Shown piece after piece: positions 25,863 through 34,323 of a stretch of DNA of 64,000 bases (position 1 is its first letter; each line of letters opens with the position of its first letter). This DNA comes from JAVVTR01 sp036653535. GTDB taxonomy: Bacteria; Bacteroidota; Bacteroidia; Bacteroidales; P3. Position numbers and translations under genes: made by a program. The notes under the pieces are model-generated. The model ran no database searches, was not told where the DNA came from, and worked only from the letters and a program-made list of their open reading frames with translations. The DNA lies in assembly GCA_036653535.1 (NCBI GenBank), contig JAVVTR010000005.1, positions 24,055 to 88,054 of the forward strand. Reading direction: 5' to 3'.

Positions 25863-26607
25863 GATCACAAGATAGGCTCTGCTTACTTTCTGCTTCTATC
25901 AGTTGTAAATGCCCATATCTATTCACGTCTGTAATCACAGCTTGTATTTTCTTGTCTTTATAAAGATAGGTTTTCTTTTCTCCATAATAGAGTAAACGAG
26001 AAATATACTCTTGTTTTATTTCATTAAAGACAAGGTCCAGTTCGTTTTTTTCTATCTCCTCTGCTAATTTTGTATAACGATTTAAGATCGCAGCATGGAG
26101 CTCTACCACAGCCTCAGGTAAAGATAAACTATAACCAATACATTCCCGTAAAGAAATAGGATTTGGTAAATTCAATGGGAAATCCATTTCATTAATATTT
26201 ATTCCAACCCCCATAATGGCCTTAGAATAAACATTCCCTAAAAGAATATTTTCAAAAAGAATACCTGCTATTTTTTTCTCTCCTACATATATATCATTGG
26301 GCCATTTCAAATAAAGCCCCTTATCTAAGTATGGTAAAAGAAAGTCCACGACTCCCAAGCTCAAACTAATATTCAATAAAAATTGCTCCGAAGGAGACAA
26401 AAAAGAAGGTTCACACACAAAAGATAAACAAATATTACATTTAGGCTTACTATGCCAAGAGGTATTTACATTTCCTCTTCCTTGAGTTTGGTTAAAAGTA
26501 TACAAGGAAAATGGCAAATCTTTTTTTTCTTTTTCTAACCAATCTTTAGCCAAAGAATTGGTAGATTTGACCCGAGAGAAACCGTAGATTTTTGCAGAAG
26601 TTTTCAT
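25834..26607 (-). CDS. birA: Biotin--[acetyl-CoA-carboxylase] ligase (no DNA-binding domain)
   Basis: 257 residues: catalytic and C-terminal domains only, without the N-terminal helix-turn-helix of repressor-type BirA, so it should be a plain ligase. Signatures: TNSLAKDW, the biotinyl-AMP loop GRGNVNTSWHS, LKWPNDIYVGEKKIAGIL and the GVGININEMDFP strand. It activates biotin with ATP and attaches it to carboxylase carrier proteins. The start shares four bases (ATGA) with the pcm stop, so the two are translationally coupled. Its 3' end overlaps ispE. Confidence 0.92.
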   Translation of the reverse strand: MKTSAKIYGFSRVKSTNSLAKDWLEKEKKDLPFSLYTFNQTQGRGNVNTSWHSKPKCNICLSFVCEPSFLSPSEQFLLNISLSLGVVDFLLPYLDKGLYLKWPNDIYVGEKKIAGILFENILLGNVYSKAIMGVGININEMDFPLNLPNPISLRECIGYSLSLPEAVVELHAAILNRYTKLAEEIEKNELDLVFNEIKQEYISRLLYYGEKKTYLYKDKKIQAVITDVNRYGHLQLIEAESKQSLSCDLKELKYLFV

Positions 26608-27245
26608 CTAACCTTTTCTGAAAGCATAGGAACAAAGTTGAAATCACCATGTTCTGTAACCTTTATATCCTTGTCGGAAATTTTAATCACTTTGGTCATT
26701 ATTTGCTTTTTTTCGCCTAAAGGCACTATCATTATTCCGCCTATTTTCAACTGTTCTATCAAAGCGGACGGTATAATAGGTGCTCCACAAGTAACAATAA
26801 TTTTATCGAAAGGGGCATAAACAGGCAAGCCCAAGTATCCATCCCCATAAAATATTTTTACCGTACTTTTGAATTTAGTTAAAAGTTGCTTCGTCTTTAA
26901 ATATAATTTTTTTTGACGTTCCACGGAAAAAACATCTGCACCTAACCAATCCAAAGTTAATGCTTGATATCCAGATCCGGTTCCAACTTCCAATATTTTA
27001 TCTCCAGAAGCGACTTCCAATAAAACCGTCTGTACAGCCACCGTAAAGGGTTGAGATATAGTCTGACCCTCTCCTATGTAAAACGACTTATCTTGATAAG
27101 CATAAGCATCAAAAGTAGAGTCAATGAAACAATGTCGAGGTATACGTCCAATCACCTCTAAAACTTGTTCATCTTCTATTCCTTTCATACGCAACTCATC
27201 TACTAACTTTTTTCTTAGACCTTGATGTCTATAAGAATCCAACAT
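26604..27245 (-). CDS. pcm: Protein-L-isoaspartate O-methyltransferase
   Basis: 213 residues. SAM-dependent enzyme that repairs isoaspartyl residues in aged proteins. The PCMT signatures are clear: the DKSFYIGEGQTISQPFTVA substrate motif, the SAM motif ILEVGTGSGYQALTL, VFSVERQ, and KIIVTCGAP followed by LKIGGIMIVPLG. It is divergent from the Gfo/Idh gene and overlaps birA by four bases. Confidence 0.94.
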   Translation of the reverse strand: MLDSYRHQGLRKKLVDELRMKGIEDEQVLEVIGRIPRHCFIDSTFDAYAYQDKSFYIGEGQTISQPFTVAVQTVLLEVASGDKILEVGTGSGYQALTLDWLGADVFSVERQKKLYLKTKQLLTKFKSTVKIFYGDGYLGLPVYAPFDKIIVTCGAPIIPSALIEQLKIGGIMIVPLGEKKQIMTKVIKISDKDIKVTEHGDFNFVPMLSEKVR

Positions 27246-27308
27246 TAAACTAACATCTTTTTGTGAAATAATTTGCGAATTTACATATAATAGCTTACAA
27301 AAAAAAAC

Positions 27309-27316
27309 TACTTTTG
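27309..27316 (+). promoter_or_regulatory. Promoter -7 element of the Gfo/Idh gene (TACTTTTG)
   Basis: Perfect TAnnTTTG, 32 bases before the ATG at 27349. It would start the first polysaccharide-locus transcript. No TTG at -33 spacing. Confidence 0.5.
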
Positions 27317-27348
27317 TAACTATAAATTAATTCAGTAATTCAATAAAA

Positions 27349-28323
27349 ATGAAAATTGCAGTCATAGGGGCAGGCCATTGGGGAAAGATTCACCTTAAAT
27401 GTCTACAACATATTTCCAATAGTGAATTAATCGGATTTAACGATATAAATCCAAGCGCAGTTCTTTCTGTAGAAGATCTATTAGATATACCACATTTTGA
27501 TAATCTAATAGATCTTATGGATAGGGCGGATATCATAGATATTGTAACTCCCATAGACACACACTTTGAAATAATCTCAACCGCTTTAAGAAAAAGAAAA
27601 CATGTTCTTGTAGAAAAGAATATGGCCACAACAAAGGAACAAGCCCATAAATTAGTATCATTAGCCAATGAAGCTCAAGTAAAAACACAAGTAGGAAACA
27701 CCCAAAGATTTAATCCTGCCTTTTTGAAAGCACTTCCTATAATTCAACAACCTCTTTTTATAGAAGTAAATAATTTCTCTTCTTTTGATCCAAAAAACGC
27801 AAATATTTCCGTAGTGGAAGAATTAATGATACACGATATAGATTTGCTTTTAAGCGTTGTAAATTCGGATATAAAAAAAATACAGGCTAATGGTATTTCC
27901 TCAATAGGAGAAAGCGCCGATCTTGTCAATGCAAGAATTGAATTCAACAATGGTTGTGTCGCAAATCTTACCGCCAATAGAATTTCTACTCGAAAATCAC
28001 ATAAAATACGTTTTTTTGAAAAGGACTCTTACATCTCTGTAAATTTATTAGAACGGACCTCTAAAGTTTCCCATATATCCAAATCGACAGAAGGAACGAT
28101 TGGTTTTAATAATTTATCCATTGACTCCAATGAGTACCACCCAAGCCAAATACACTTACAAAATTTAGAAATTCAAACAAGTAACGATATAGAATCCGAA
28201 CTCCGCTTTTTCCTTGATTCCATACGGAATAACACCAATACCATTGTTTCTTTTGCGGAATTTTATCAAACTTTGGAAGTAGTATCCCACATTAGAGAAT
28301 GTATTTCTCGAAATAATTTTTAA
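27349..28323 (+). CDS. Gfo/Idh/MocA-family oxidoreductase
   Basis: 324 residues. N-terminal Rossmann domain with IAVIGAGHWGKIHLKCL for NAD(P), and the conserved HVLVEKNMATT motif in which Lys is the catalytic residue (EKP in most members, EKN here). VGNTQRFNP and a C-terminal alpha/beta domain follow (VEELMIHDIDLLLSVV). Such enzymes oxidise or reduce sugars or nucleotide sugars, for example UDP-GlcNAc derivatives. It is 20 bases before an initiating sugar transferase, suggesting nucleotide-sugar modification for a surface glycan. Exact substrate is unknown. Confidence 0.85.
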   Translation: MKIAVIGAGHWGKIHLKCLQHISNSELIGFNDINPSAVLSVEDLLDIPHFDNLIDLMDRADIIDIVTPIDTHFEIISTALRKRKHVLVEKNMATTKEQAHKLVSLANEAQVKTQVGNTQRFNPAFLKALPIIQQPLFIEVNNFSSFDPKNANISVVEELMIHDIDLLLSVVNSDIKKIQANGISSIGESADLVNARIEFNNGCVANLTANRISTRKSHKIRFFEKDSYISVNLLERTSKVSHISKSTEGTIGFNNLSIDSNEYHPSQIHLQNLEIQTSNDIESELRFFLDSIRNNTNTIVSFAEFYQTLEVVSHIRECISRNNF

Positions 28324-28343
28324 ATATAGAATTTACATACGGT

Positions 28344-29813
28344 ATGACAATACAAAAAACCAATAAAATCAGATTACGTTGGATCTATATTTCTGCCGAT
28401 ACATTGGCTGCCTTAATTTCTTGGCTAATTTTCTTCTCTTTTAGAAAAATACACGAAGGTTTTGCGCTATCTCAATTAGTAGATATCCTATTATCGGATA
28501 TCAATTTTTTATACGGTTTGTTTTTTATTCCTTTATTTTGGTTGCTTTTAAACACTTTGACCAATTATTATCGATTGATATACCATAAGTCTCGTATGCA
28601 AGATATTACCAAAACTTTCGTAGTCGCATTTATTGGTACCTTAATCCTTTTCTTCCTTCTCGTTTTAGACGACTATATAGGCAACTACATAGATTATTAT
28701 GTATATTTTATTGCACTATTTCTATCTTATTTTCCTGTAGATATTATTTTTCGTCTTATCCTTACATCTTCGGTAAACAATCGCATTCACCAAAGAAAAC
28801 TTGGTTTTAATACCCTTCTGATAGGCAATGGCCCAAAAGCAGCACAAATATATCAACACCTACTCAACGAAAAACGATCTTCCGGAAATTTATTGGTTGG
28901 ATATATTGCCCTTGGCTCAACCAAGCATGATGCAGCTAATTCCAATAAACTTTCCAAAGAAAATGGTTTCCCTAAAGATGGAAATTTCCCATGCCTAGGT
29001 CAAATAGAGGATATAGAAAATATCTTAAAAATATATAAAATAGAAGAAGTTTTAATTATAACAGAAAAAGACGAAAATCAATTATTAGGTCCTATCCTTG
29101 CTCAACTTATAGTCAATCACCTCATTATTAAAATAGCTCCAGATACAGAATCTATTCTTTTAGGTGCTGTCCACTCTTATTCTGTTTTTAATGAACCTTT
29201 TATCTTACTTTCTTATACCTCTATGCCTATATGGCAAAAATGTATCAAACGATTTTGGGAGTTGATTTTCTGCGTAATTGCAGGAATTTTTCTTGCGCCA
29301 ATTTTAATTTACACTGCTTGGCGTGTAAAAAAATCCTCTCCAGGACCTATTTTTTATGTTCAGGAAAGATTAGGCTTGCACAGCAAACCTTTCCATATCT
29401 ACAAATTTAGATCTATGTATATTAATGCCGAAAAAGATACTCCTCTCTTAGCAAATGATAGCGACCAAAGAGTTACTCCTTTTGGCAAAATCATGCGTAA
29501 ATATAGGTTAGATGAATTGCCTCAACTTTATAATGTAATTATAGGGAATATGGCTTTAGTGGGACCACGACCAGAAAGAGAATATTTTGTAAAACAAATA
29601 GCAAAAATAGCACCCCATTATCGTTTATTGTTTAACGTCAAACCCGGTATTACCTCTTGGGGGGAAACTCAATACGGTTATGCTGAAAATGTTCCCCAAA
29701 TGATAGAAAGGCTTAAATACGATCTTATTTATATGGAAAACATATCCTTACTAACAGATTTTAAAATTTTACTCTATACCATTGCGGTAATTTTTCGTGG
29801 AGAAGGAAAATAA
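28344..29813 (+). CDS. Polyprenyl glycosylphosphotransferase (long, WbaP/WcaJ-like)
   Basis: 489 residues. Several N-terminal membrane helices (from about residue 15 to 145), a Rossmann-like middle domain (TLLIGNGPKAAQIYQHL), a fifth helix (LIFCVIAGIFLAPILIYTA) and the C-terminal bacterial sugar transferase domain. That domain shows KSSPGPIFYVQERLGL, FHIYKFRSMY, RKYRLDELPQLYNV, MALVGPRPERE and KPGITSWGE. It transfers a sugar 1-phosphate to undecaprenyl phosphate, the first committed step of O-antigen or exopolysaccharide assembly. A second, short transferase of this family lies at 35879-36469. Confidence 0.92.
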   Translation: MTIQKTNKIRLRWIYISADTLAALISWLIFFSFRKIHEGFALSQLVDILLSDINFLYGLFFIPLFWLLLNTLTNYYRLIYHKSRMQDITKTFVVAFIGTLILFFLLVLDDYIGNYIDYYVYFIALFLSYFPVDIIFRLILTSSVNNRIHQRKLGFNTLLIGNGPKAAQIYQHLLNEKRSSGNLLVGYIALGSTKHDAANSNKLSKENGFPKDGNFPCLGQIEDIENILKIYKIEEVLIITEKDENQLLGPILAQLIVNHLIIKIAPDTESILLGAVHSYSVFNEPFILLSYTSMPIWQKCIKRFWELIFCVIAGIFLAPILIYTAWRVKKSSPGPIFYVQERLGLHSKPFHIYKFRSMYINAEKDTPLLANDSDQRVTPFGKIMRKYRLDELPQLYNVIIGNMALVGPRPEREYFVKQIAKIAPHYRLLFNVKPGITSWGETQYGYAENVPQMIERLKYDLIYMENISLLTDFKILLYTIAVIFRGEGK

Positions 29814-29827
29814 TTTTCTTTGGTCTC

Positions 29828-29857
29828 TTGTTCTTTTATAAAAAAATAGTACTTTTG
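29828..29857 (+). promoter_or_regulatory. Promoter of the ferredoxin gene (TTG-19-TACTTTTG)
   Basis: TTG at 29828-29830, 19 bases, TACTTTTG at 29850-29857; the ATG is at 29888. Both elements fit the Bacteroidota consensus. Confidence 0.65.
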
Positions 29858-29887
29858 TCGGATTTTAAACCTCTAAAAATTAAAATT

Positions 29888-30055
29888 ATGGCTTACAAAA
29901 TCTCAGATGATTGTGCCGCATGTGGCACTTGTATTGATGAATGTCCTGTCGGAGCTATTAGCGCAGGCGATATTTACAAAATTGATCCGGATACTTGTGT
30001 TTCTTGTGGTACTTGTGCAGAAGTTTGTCCTGTAGGAGCTATACATCCTGAATAA
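29888..30055 (+). CDS. 2[4Fe-4S] ferredoxin
   Basis: 55 residues from the ATG at 29888 (MAYKISDD), the normal clostridial-type size; the longer frame upstream covers the promoter. Two CxxCxxCxxxCP motifs are complete: CAACGTCIDECP and CVSCGTCAEVCP. It is a low-potential electron carrier and could accept electrons from the KorAB enzyme encoded 1.4 kb downstream; that pairing is inference. It has its own promoter and a hairpin terminator about 80 bases after the stop, so it is a monocistronic gene inside the polysaccharide region. Confidence 0.95.
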   Translation: MAYKISDDCAACGTCIDECPVGAISAGDIYKIDPDTCVSCGTCAEVCPVGAIHPE

Positions 30056-30133
30056 ATAATAGATTTTTGCTTCAAACTTTGCTTTTAAAGCAATTCATGC
30101 TGTAAAGCAGACCTTATATTGGGTCATAAATTA

Positions 30134-30180
30134 AATAGTTCTATATTAGGAATTTAAGCAATTTCTTATATAGAACTATT
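30134..30180 (+). terminator. Intrinsic-type terminator after the ferredoxin gene
   Basis: AATAGTTCTATAT (30134-30146) and its exact complement (30168-30180) form a 13-bp stem with a 21-base loop, followed by CTTTTTAC. Confidence 0.6.
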
Positions 30181-30263
30181 CTTTTTACTAATCTTTTGGG
30201 GGAAAATCGCATCGAATTTTCTTCCTTCGTTGTTTTATTAAAAGTCAAATACGGTATAGGAAA

Positions 30264-31118
30264 ATAGAAATTAAACATTTTAATGGCGTCAAGAATATTC
30301 AAATTCCATTTTCTGTACTTATTCCCGTCTATTTCAAAGACCAAGCCGTACATTTCGCACAAGCCTTAGATAGCATAGCCAAGACAAAGTCTTTTACCTA
30401 CAGAAATAGTAATTGTTAAAGATGGTCCTATTAGCTTAGAAATAGAAGCCGTATTAACAAATTTTACCGCTCTTTCTCCTATTCCTGTTATCATCACCAA
30501 TTTATCTACCAATCAAGGGATTTCTGCTGCTCTTAACCGAGGAATCCAAGCATGTTCCTATTCGTATATTGCCCGTATGGATGCCGATGATATAGCTAAG
30601 CCTCATCGTTTTGAAAAACAAATTGCCTTTTTAAAATCACATCCGGAAGTGGATATTTTGAGAAGCAATATAGATGAATTTTTGGACGAGGAAACCCATA
30701 TAGTTTCACAAATACAAATTCCTATTTCGCATGCAGATATTTGCAAGACAATAAAAAGACGCTGTCCATTTAATCACCCATTATAATTTACAAAAAAGAA
30801 GCCATTCTAAAAGCAGGCGGTTATATATGTTTCTGCAATTTAGAATATTGGCATTTGTGGGCACGCTTATTTCTAAACGGAAGCCAAATGGCAAATATAC
30901 CCAAAAGCTTACTTCTATTTAGAACTACAGAGTAAATGTTCAAAAGAAGGGACGGATAAAGTACTGCATTTCGGATATAAAACTACAATATTTTTTTCAC
31001 AAGATAGGTTTGATCGATTTTTGGGAGATGACACGCAATTTAATAGTTCGTATTCCCGTACGTTTAGCCCCAAATTCGGTAAGATTTTTTTTATAAATAC
31101 ATCTTGAAAAAACTATAA
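30264..31118 (+). pseudogene. Decayed family 2 glycosyltransferase
   Basis: Conceptual repair gives a GT2 protein of about 280 residues. The N-terminal IPFSVLIPVYFKDQ is in frame 3. EIVIVKDGPIS, STNQGISAALNRGI, the DxD-type YIARMDADDIAKPHRFEKQ and RCPFNHP are in frame 1. YKKEAILKAGGY and LWARLFLNG are in frame 3, KYCISDIKLQYFFHKIGL in frame 2, and the terminal KYILKKL in frame 3. Breaks fall near 30391-30396 (T run), 30779-30783, 30950-30956 and 31083-31091 (T run), with an in-frame TAA at 30933-30935. A start codon was not found in the first frame. Several independent lesions rule out a single sequencing error. It probably once added a sugar in the surrounding glycan pathway. Confidence 0.85.
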
Positions 31119-31138
31119 TAGACAAAACTATAATAGAC
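31109..31138 (+). repeat. 15-bp tandem duplication at the 3' end of the GT2 pseudogene
   Basis: AAAACTATAATAGAC occurs twice head to tail (31109-31123 and 31124-31138) and is followed by another AAAA. The first copy contains the ancestral stop codon of the pseudogene. Confidence 0.8.
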
Positions 31139-31417
31139 AAAATTAAGATTGGCATTTTGAGTTTTTCTGAGGCAAACAATCGTCGGTTTTTCCCACTCCG
31201 TAAAGGGATTTTATACTCTTGATGGAAATATGGAGTCCTGTTCTTTTCTTAAATAAATCAATGTTAAATTCCACCAAAGTTTTTTTTATTTTACCTCCTA
31301 TGAAAAACGTTTGTACAGCCCATAATAAAGATCTTTTTTTATCCTTTTTTAATAATAAAAAAAGGACTACCTTTGCAATTTAAATACCATTTAAAAAAGA
31401 ATATAAAACATAAAGAT
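31119..31417 (+). other. Gene-free stretch between the GT2 pseudogene and korA
   Basis: About 300 AT-rich bases. It holds the end of the tandem duplication, then the open but stop-interrupted phrase IGILSFSEANNRRFFPLRKG (from about 31147), which may be a remnant I cannot assign. The korA promoter is at its right end. No other feature seen. Confidence 0.5.
31368..31375 (+). promoter_or_regulatory. Promoter -7 element of korAB (TACCTTTG)
   Basis: Perfect TAnnTTTG followed by CAATTT, 42 bases before the korA ATG at 31418. No TTG at -33 spacing; the upstream region is A/T homopolymeric. Confidence 0.55.
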
Positions 31418-33268
31418 ATGCCCACTAAAAAAATCTCTACCGTAGAGAAAGATGACGTGGTAGTTAAATTTGTTGGAGACTCCGGAGATGGCATGCAACT
31501 TATTGGCACGCTTTTTTCTGATTCTGCGGCTTTAGCCGGTAATGATTTAGCTACATTTCCAGATTATCCTGCGGAAATTCGTGCTCCACACAATACCATT
31601 GCCGGTGTATCCGGTTTTCAAATTCACGTAGGAAAAGTTCTTATTAACACTTCTGGTGACCAATGTGATGTGTTAGTTGCCATGAACCCAGCCTCCCTTA
31701 AAGCTAATTTAAAATGGGCTAAAATTGGGGCTACTATCATTGTAGACGCCGATACTTTCGTAACGGAGGCCATGGAAAAAGCTGGTTATACAAGTAACCC
31801 TTTAACAGACGATAGTTTATCTAATTACAATATCATTCCTGCTCCTATCACCAATCTAACACACAAATCCTTAGAAAAAAGTGATTTAGACACAAAGACG
31901 ATAGATAAAACCCGCAACATGTTTGCCCTTGGTATGATTTATTTCATCTTTGATAGGGATATGGGCTATACATTCCATTTCTTTGAGACCAAATTCAAGA
32001 AGAAACCACGAATGATAGAAGTTAACAAAACGGTTTTACGTGCAGGATACGATTATGCCGAAACAGCAGAAATTGTAGAATCTAAAATTAATATACCTGC
32101 AGCCCAAATGGAAAAAGGGCGGTATCGTAATATCACGGGAAATGTTGCTACCGCATGGGGTTTATTAGCTGCTTCGGAAAAATCTGGGCGCCAATTGTTT
32201 TTAGGCTCTTATCCTATTACTCCGGCTACCGATATTTTAGTTGAAATTATCAAGCATAAAGAACTTGGAAGCAAGGCTTTTCAGGCAGAAGATGAAATTG
32301 CAGGTATTTGTTCCGCCATTGGAGCAAGTTTTGCAGGAGCAATGGCCTGCACCACTACTTCCGGACCGGGACTTTCTTTAAAAAGTGAAGCCTTAGGCTT
32401 GGCAGTAATGACCGAACTTCCTTTGATTTTAATTGATGTGCAAAGAGGGGGACCCTCCACAGGTTTACCCACAAAATCGGAGCAATCCGACTTATACCAA
32501 GCATTATACGGACGTAATGGAGAGGCTCCTCTTATTGTCCTTTCAGCCTCTACTCCTGCTAATTGTTTTTACTATGCTTTTGAAGCAGCTCGTTTAGCCA
32601 TGGAACACATGACTCCCGTTATTTTACTTACTGATGGTTCTTTAGGAAACGGATCTCAATTATTTAGAATTCCCAAAATGTCGGACCTTCCTGCTATTAT
32701 TCCTCCTATTGCCAAAGCTAACGATACCCAGTATAAACCCTATCTCCGTAATCCCAAAACTTTAGCTCGCCAATGGGCTATACCAGGAACCGAAGGTTTA
32801 CGCCATCGTATTGGAGGATTGGAAAAGGAAAATATCACAGGTAATGTTTGTACAGAGGCTCAAAACCATGCCACCATGGTTAGATTACGTAGGGAAAAAG
32901 TAGAGAAAGTGGCCGAGGATATTCCTTTATTAACTCCAAAAGGGAAAGCAGATGCCGATTTATTAGTAATTAGCTGGGGAGGTACTTACGGTTCCGTTAG
33001 TACGGCAGTAGAAGCTCTACAAAATAAGGATTTTAGCGTAGCCCATGCACATTTTAACTATATAATGCCTTTACCAAAAAACACAGAAGAAATACTTTCC
33101 GGACACAAACAGGTAGTAGTTTGTGAATTAAATGAAGGGCAATTTGTAAATTACCTCAGAGGTAAATTTGCCTCTATTCCAATGAAACAATACAATAAGG
33201 TACAAGGTTTACCTTTTACCGTTCACGAATTAGTAGATTGTTTCAAAAAGTTATTAGAGGAAAAATAA
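31418..33268 (+). CDS. korA: 2-oxoglutarate:ferredoxin oxidoreductase, fused gamma-alpha subunit
   Basis: 616 residues from the ATG at 31418 (the longer frame starts with a TTG inside the promoter). Residues about 10-190 form the gamma domain (VVKFVGDSGDGMQLIGTLF, FPDYPAEIRAP, VLVAMNPAS). The rest is the alpha subunit (GNVATAWGLLAA, GSYPITPATDILVEI, FQAEDEIAGICSAIGASFAGA, TTTSGPGLSLKSEALGLA, DVQRGGPSTGLPTKSEQSDL). It oxidatively decarboxylates 2-oxoglutarate to succinyl-CoA, reducing ferredoxin, or runs in reverse. korB follows after 12 bases. Substrate specificity for 2-oxoglutarate is family inference; other 2-oxoacids are possible. Confidence 0.92.
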   Translation: MPTKKISTVEKDDVVVKFVGDSGDGMQLIGTLFSDSAALAGNDLATFPDYPAEIRAPHNTIAGVSGFQIHVGKVLINTSGDQCDVLVAMNPASLKANLKWAKIGATIIVDADTFVTEAMEKAGYTSNPLTDDSLSNYNIIPAPITNLTHKSLEKSDLDTKTIDKTRNMFALGMIYFIFDRDMGYTFHFFETKFKKKPRMIEVNKTVLRAGYDYAETAEIVESKINIPAAQMEKGRYRNITGNVATAWGLLAASEKSGRQLFLGSYPITPATDILVEIIKHKELGSKAFQAEDEIAGICSAIGASFAGAMACTTTSGPGLSLKSEALGLAVMTELPLILIDVQRGGPSTGLPTKSEQSDLYQALYGRNGEAPLIVLSASTPANCFYYAFEAARLAMEHMTPVILLTDGSLGNGSQLFRIPKMSDLPAIIPPIAKANDTQYKPYLRNPKTLARQWAIPGTEGLRHRIGGLEKENITGNVCTEAQNHATMVRLRREKVEKVAEDIPLLTPKGKADADLLVISWGGTYGSVSTAVEALQNKDFSVAHAHFNYIMPLPKNTEEILSGHKQVVVCELNEGQFVNYLRGKFASIPMKQYNKVQGLPFTVHELVDCFKKLLEEK

Positions 33269-33280
33269 AAAAGAACAAAG

Positions 33281-34312
33281 ATGAAAATCGAAATAGAAAA
33301 ATCGGATGTTGCTCTTACCAAAGCAGATTTCGTCAGCGATCAAATGGTAAAATGGTGTCCGGGTTGCGGATCCCATGCAATTTTAGCTGCTATTGAAAAC
33401 GTTTTCCCCAAAATAGGTTATAAAAAAGAAAAATTTGTATTAGTATCGGGTATAGGCTGCTCTTCTCGTTTCCCTTATTACGTAAATACTTATGGCTTTC
33501 ATGGTATTCACGGACGAGCCAATGCTATTGCCACAGGAGTAAAAATAGCCAATCCACGACTAAGCGTTTGGATTAATACCGGAGATGGAGATTCTTTAGC
33601 CATAGGAGGAAACCATTTTATACATATTATCCGTCGAAATTTAGATGTAAATATCATATTATTTAACAACCAAATTTACGGACTAACCAAAGGTCAATAT
33701 TCTCCGACCTCCCCCATGGGAGCCATTACCAAAACATCCCCTATGGGAACCATAGAACATCCTTTTAATCCAGGAGAATTAGTTATGGGTGCCCAGGGTT
33801 CTTTCTTTGCTAGAGTGCCGGATACCAACCTTAAATTAATGACAGAGGTTATGATGGAGGCTGCGAAACACGATGGCTGTTCGGTTATAGAAATATTAGA
33901 AAACTGTGTCATCTTTAACGACAAAGCCCATGCAAGAATCACAGGAAAAGAGGTAAAAGATGATGCCCAACTTCTATTAGAAGATGGAAAGCCTATGATT
34001 TTTGGGAAAGAACACAACAAAGGGGTTCGTTTACATGGTTCTCACCTTGAAGTAGTAGAAATAGGAAAGAATGGAATTACAGAAAAGGATCTTTTGGTAC
34101 ATGATGCTCATTGCCAAGATCCTGGAGTTCACCTTATGTTAGCAAAAATGCAATTACCGGAATTTCCAGTAGCTGTAGGTGTTATTCGTTCCGTAAAATC
34201 CGACACCTATAATGAATTATTAGAAGATCAAATTGTAAAAGCAAAATCAGAATCTAATATTCACTGTGTAGACGATTTGCTCAACAGTGGAGATACGTGG
34301 GAAATTAAATAA
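33281..34312 (+). CDS. korB: 2-oxoglutarate:ferredoxin oxidoreductase, beta subunit
   Basis: 343 residues. Thiamine-diphosphate-binding subunit: WCPGCGSHAILAAIEN carries cluster cysteines, VSGIGCSSRFPYYVNTYGFHGIHGRA and INTGDGDSLAIGGNHFIH form the TPP and Mg sites, and NNQIYGLTKGQYSPTSP completes the fold. It works with KorA in the central-carbon ferredoxin-linked step. The next gene, a flippase, starts only 11 bases later, so polysaccharide export may be read from the kor promoter. Confidence 0.94.
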   Translation: MKIEIEKSDVALTKADFVSDQMVKWCPGCGSHAILAAIENVFPKIGYKKEKFVLVSGIGCSSRFPYYVNTYGFHGIHGRANAIATGVKIANPRLSVWINTGDGDSLAIGGNHFIHIIRRNLDVNIILFNNQIYGLTKGQYSPTSPMGAITKTSPMGTIEHPFNPGELVMGAQGSFFARVPDTNLKLMTEVMMEAAKHDGCSVIEILENCVIFNDKAHARITGKEVKDDAQLLLEDGKPMIFGKEHNKGVRLHGSHLEVVEIGKNGITEKDLLVHDAHCQDPGVHLMLAKMQLPEFPVAVGVIRSVKSDTYNELLEDQIVKAKSESNIHCVDDLLNSGDTWEIK

Positions 34313-34323
34313 AAAATTGGTAC

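Noticed and set aside
30141..30362. 73-residue minus-strand frame after the ferredoxin gene
   Set aside because: Antisense to the 5' end of the GT2 pseudogene and overlaps the terminator; no family features.
31147..31250. Second gene remnant before korA
   Set aside because: A short phrase is open but interrupted, and I could not connect it to any family; left as an unassigned stretch.
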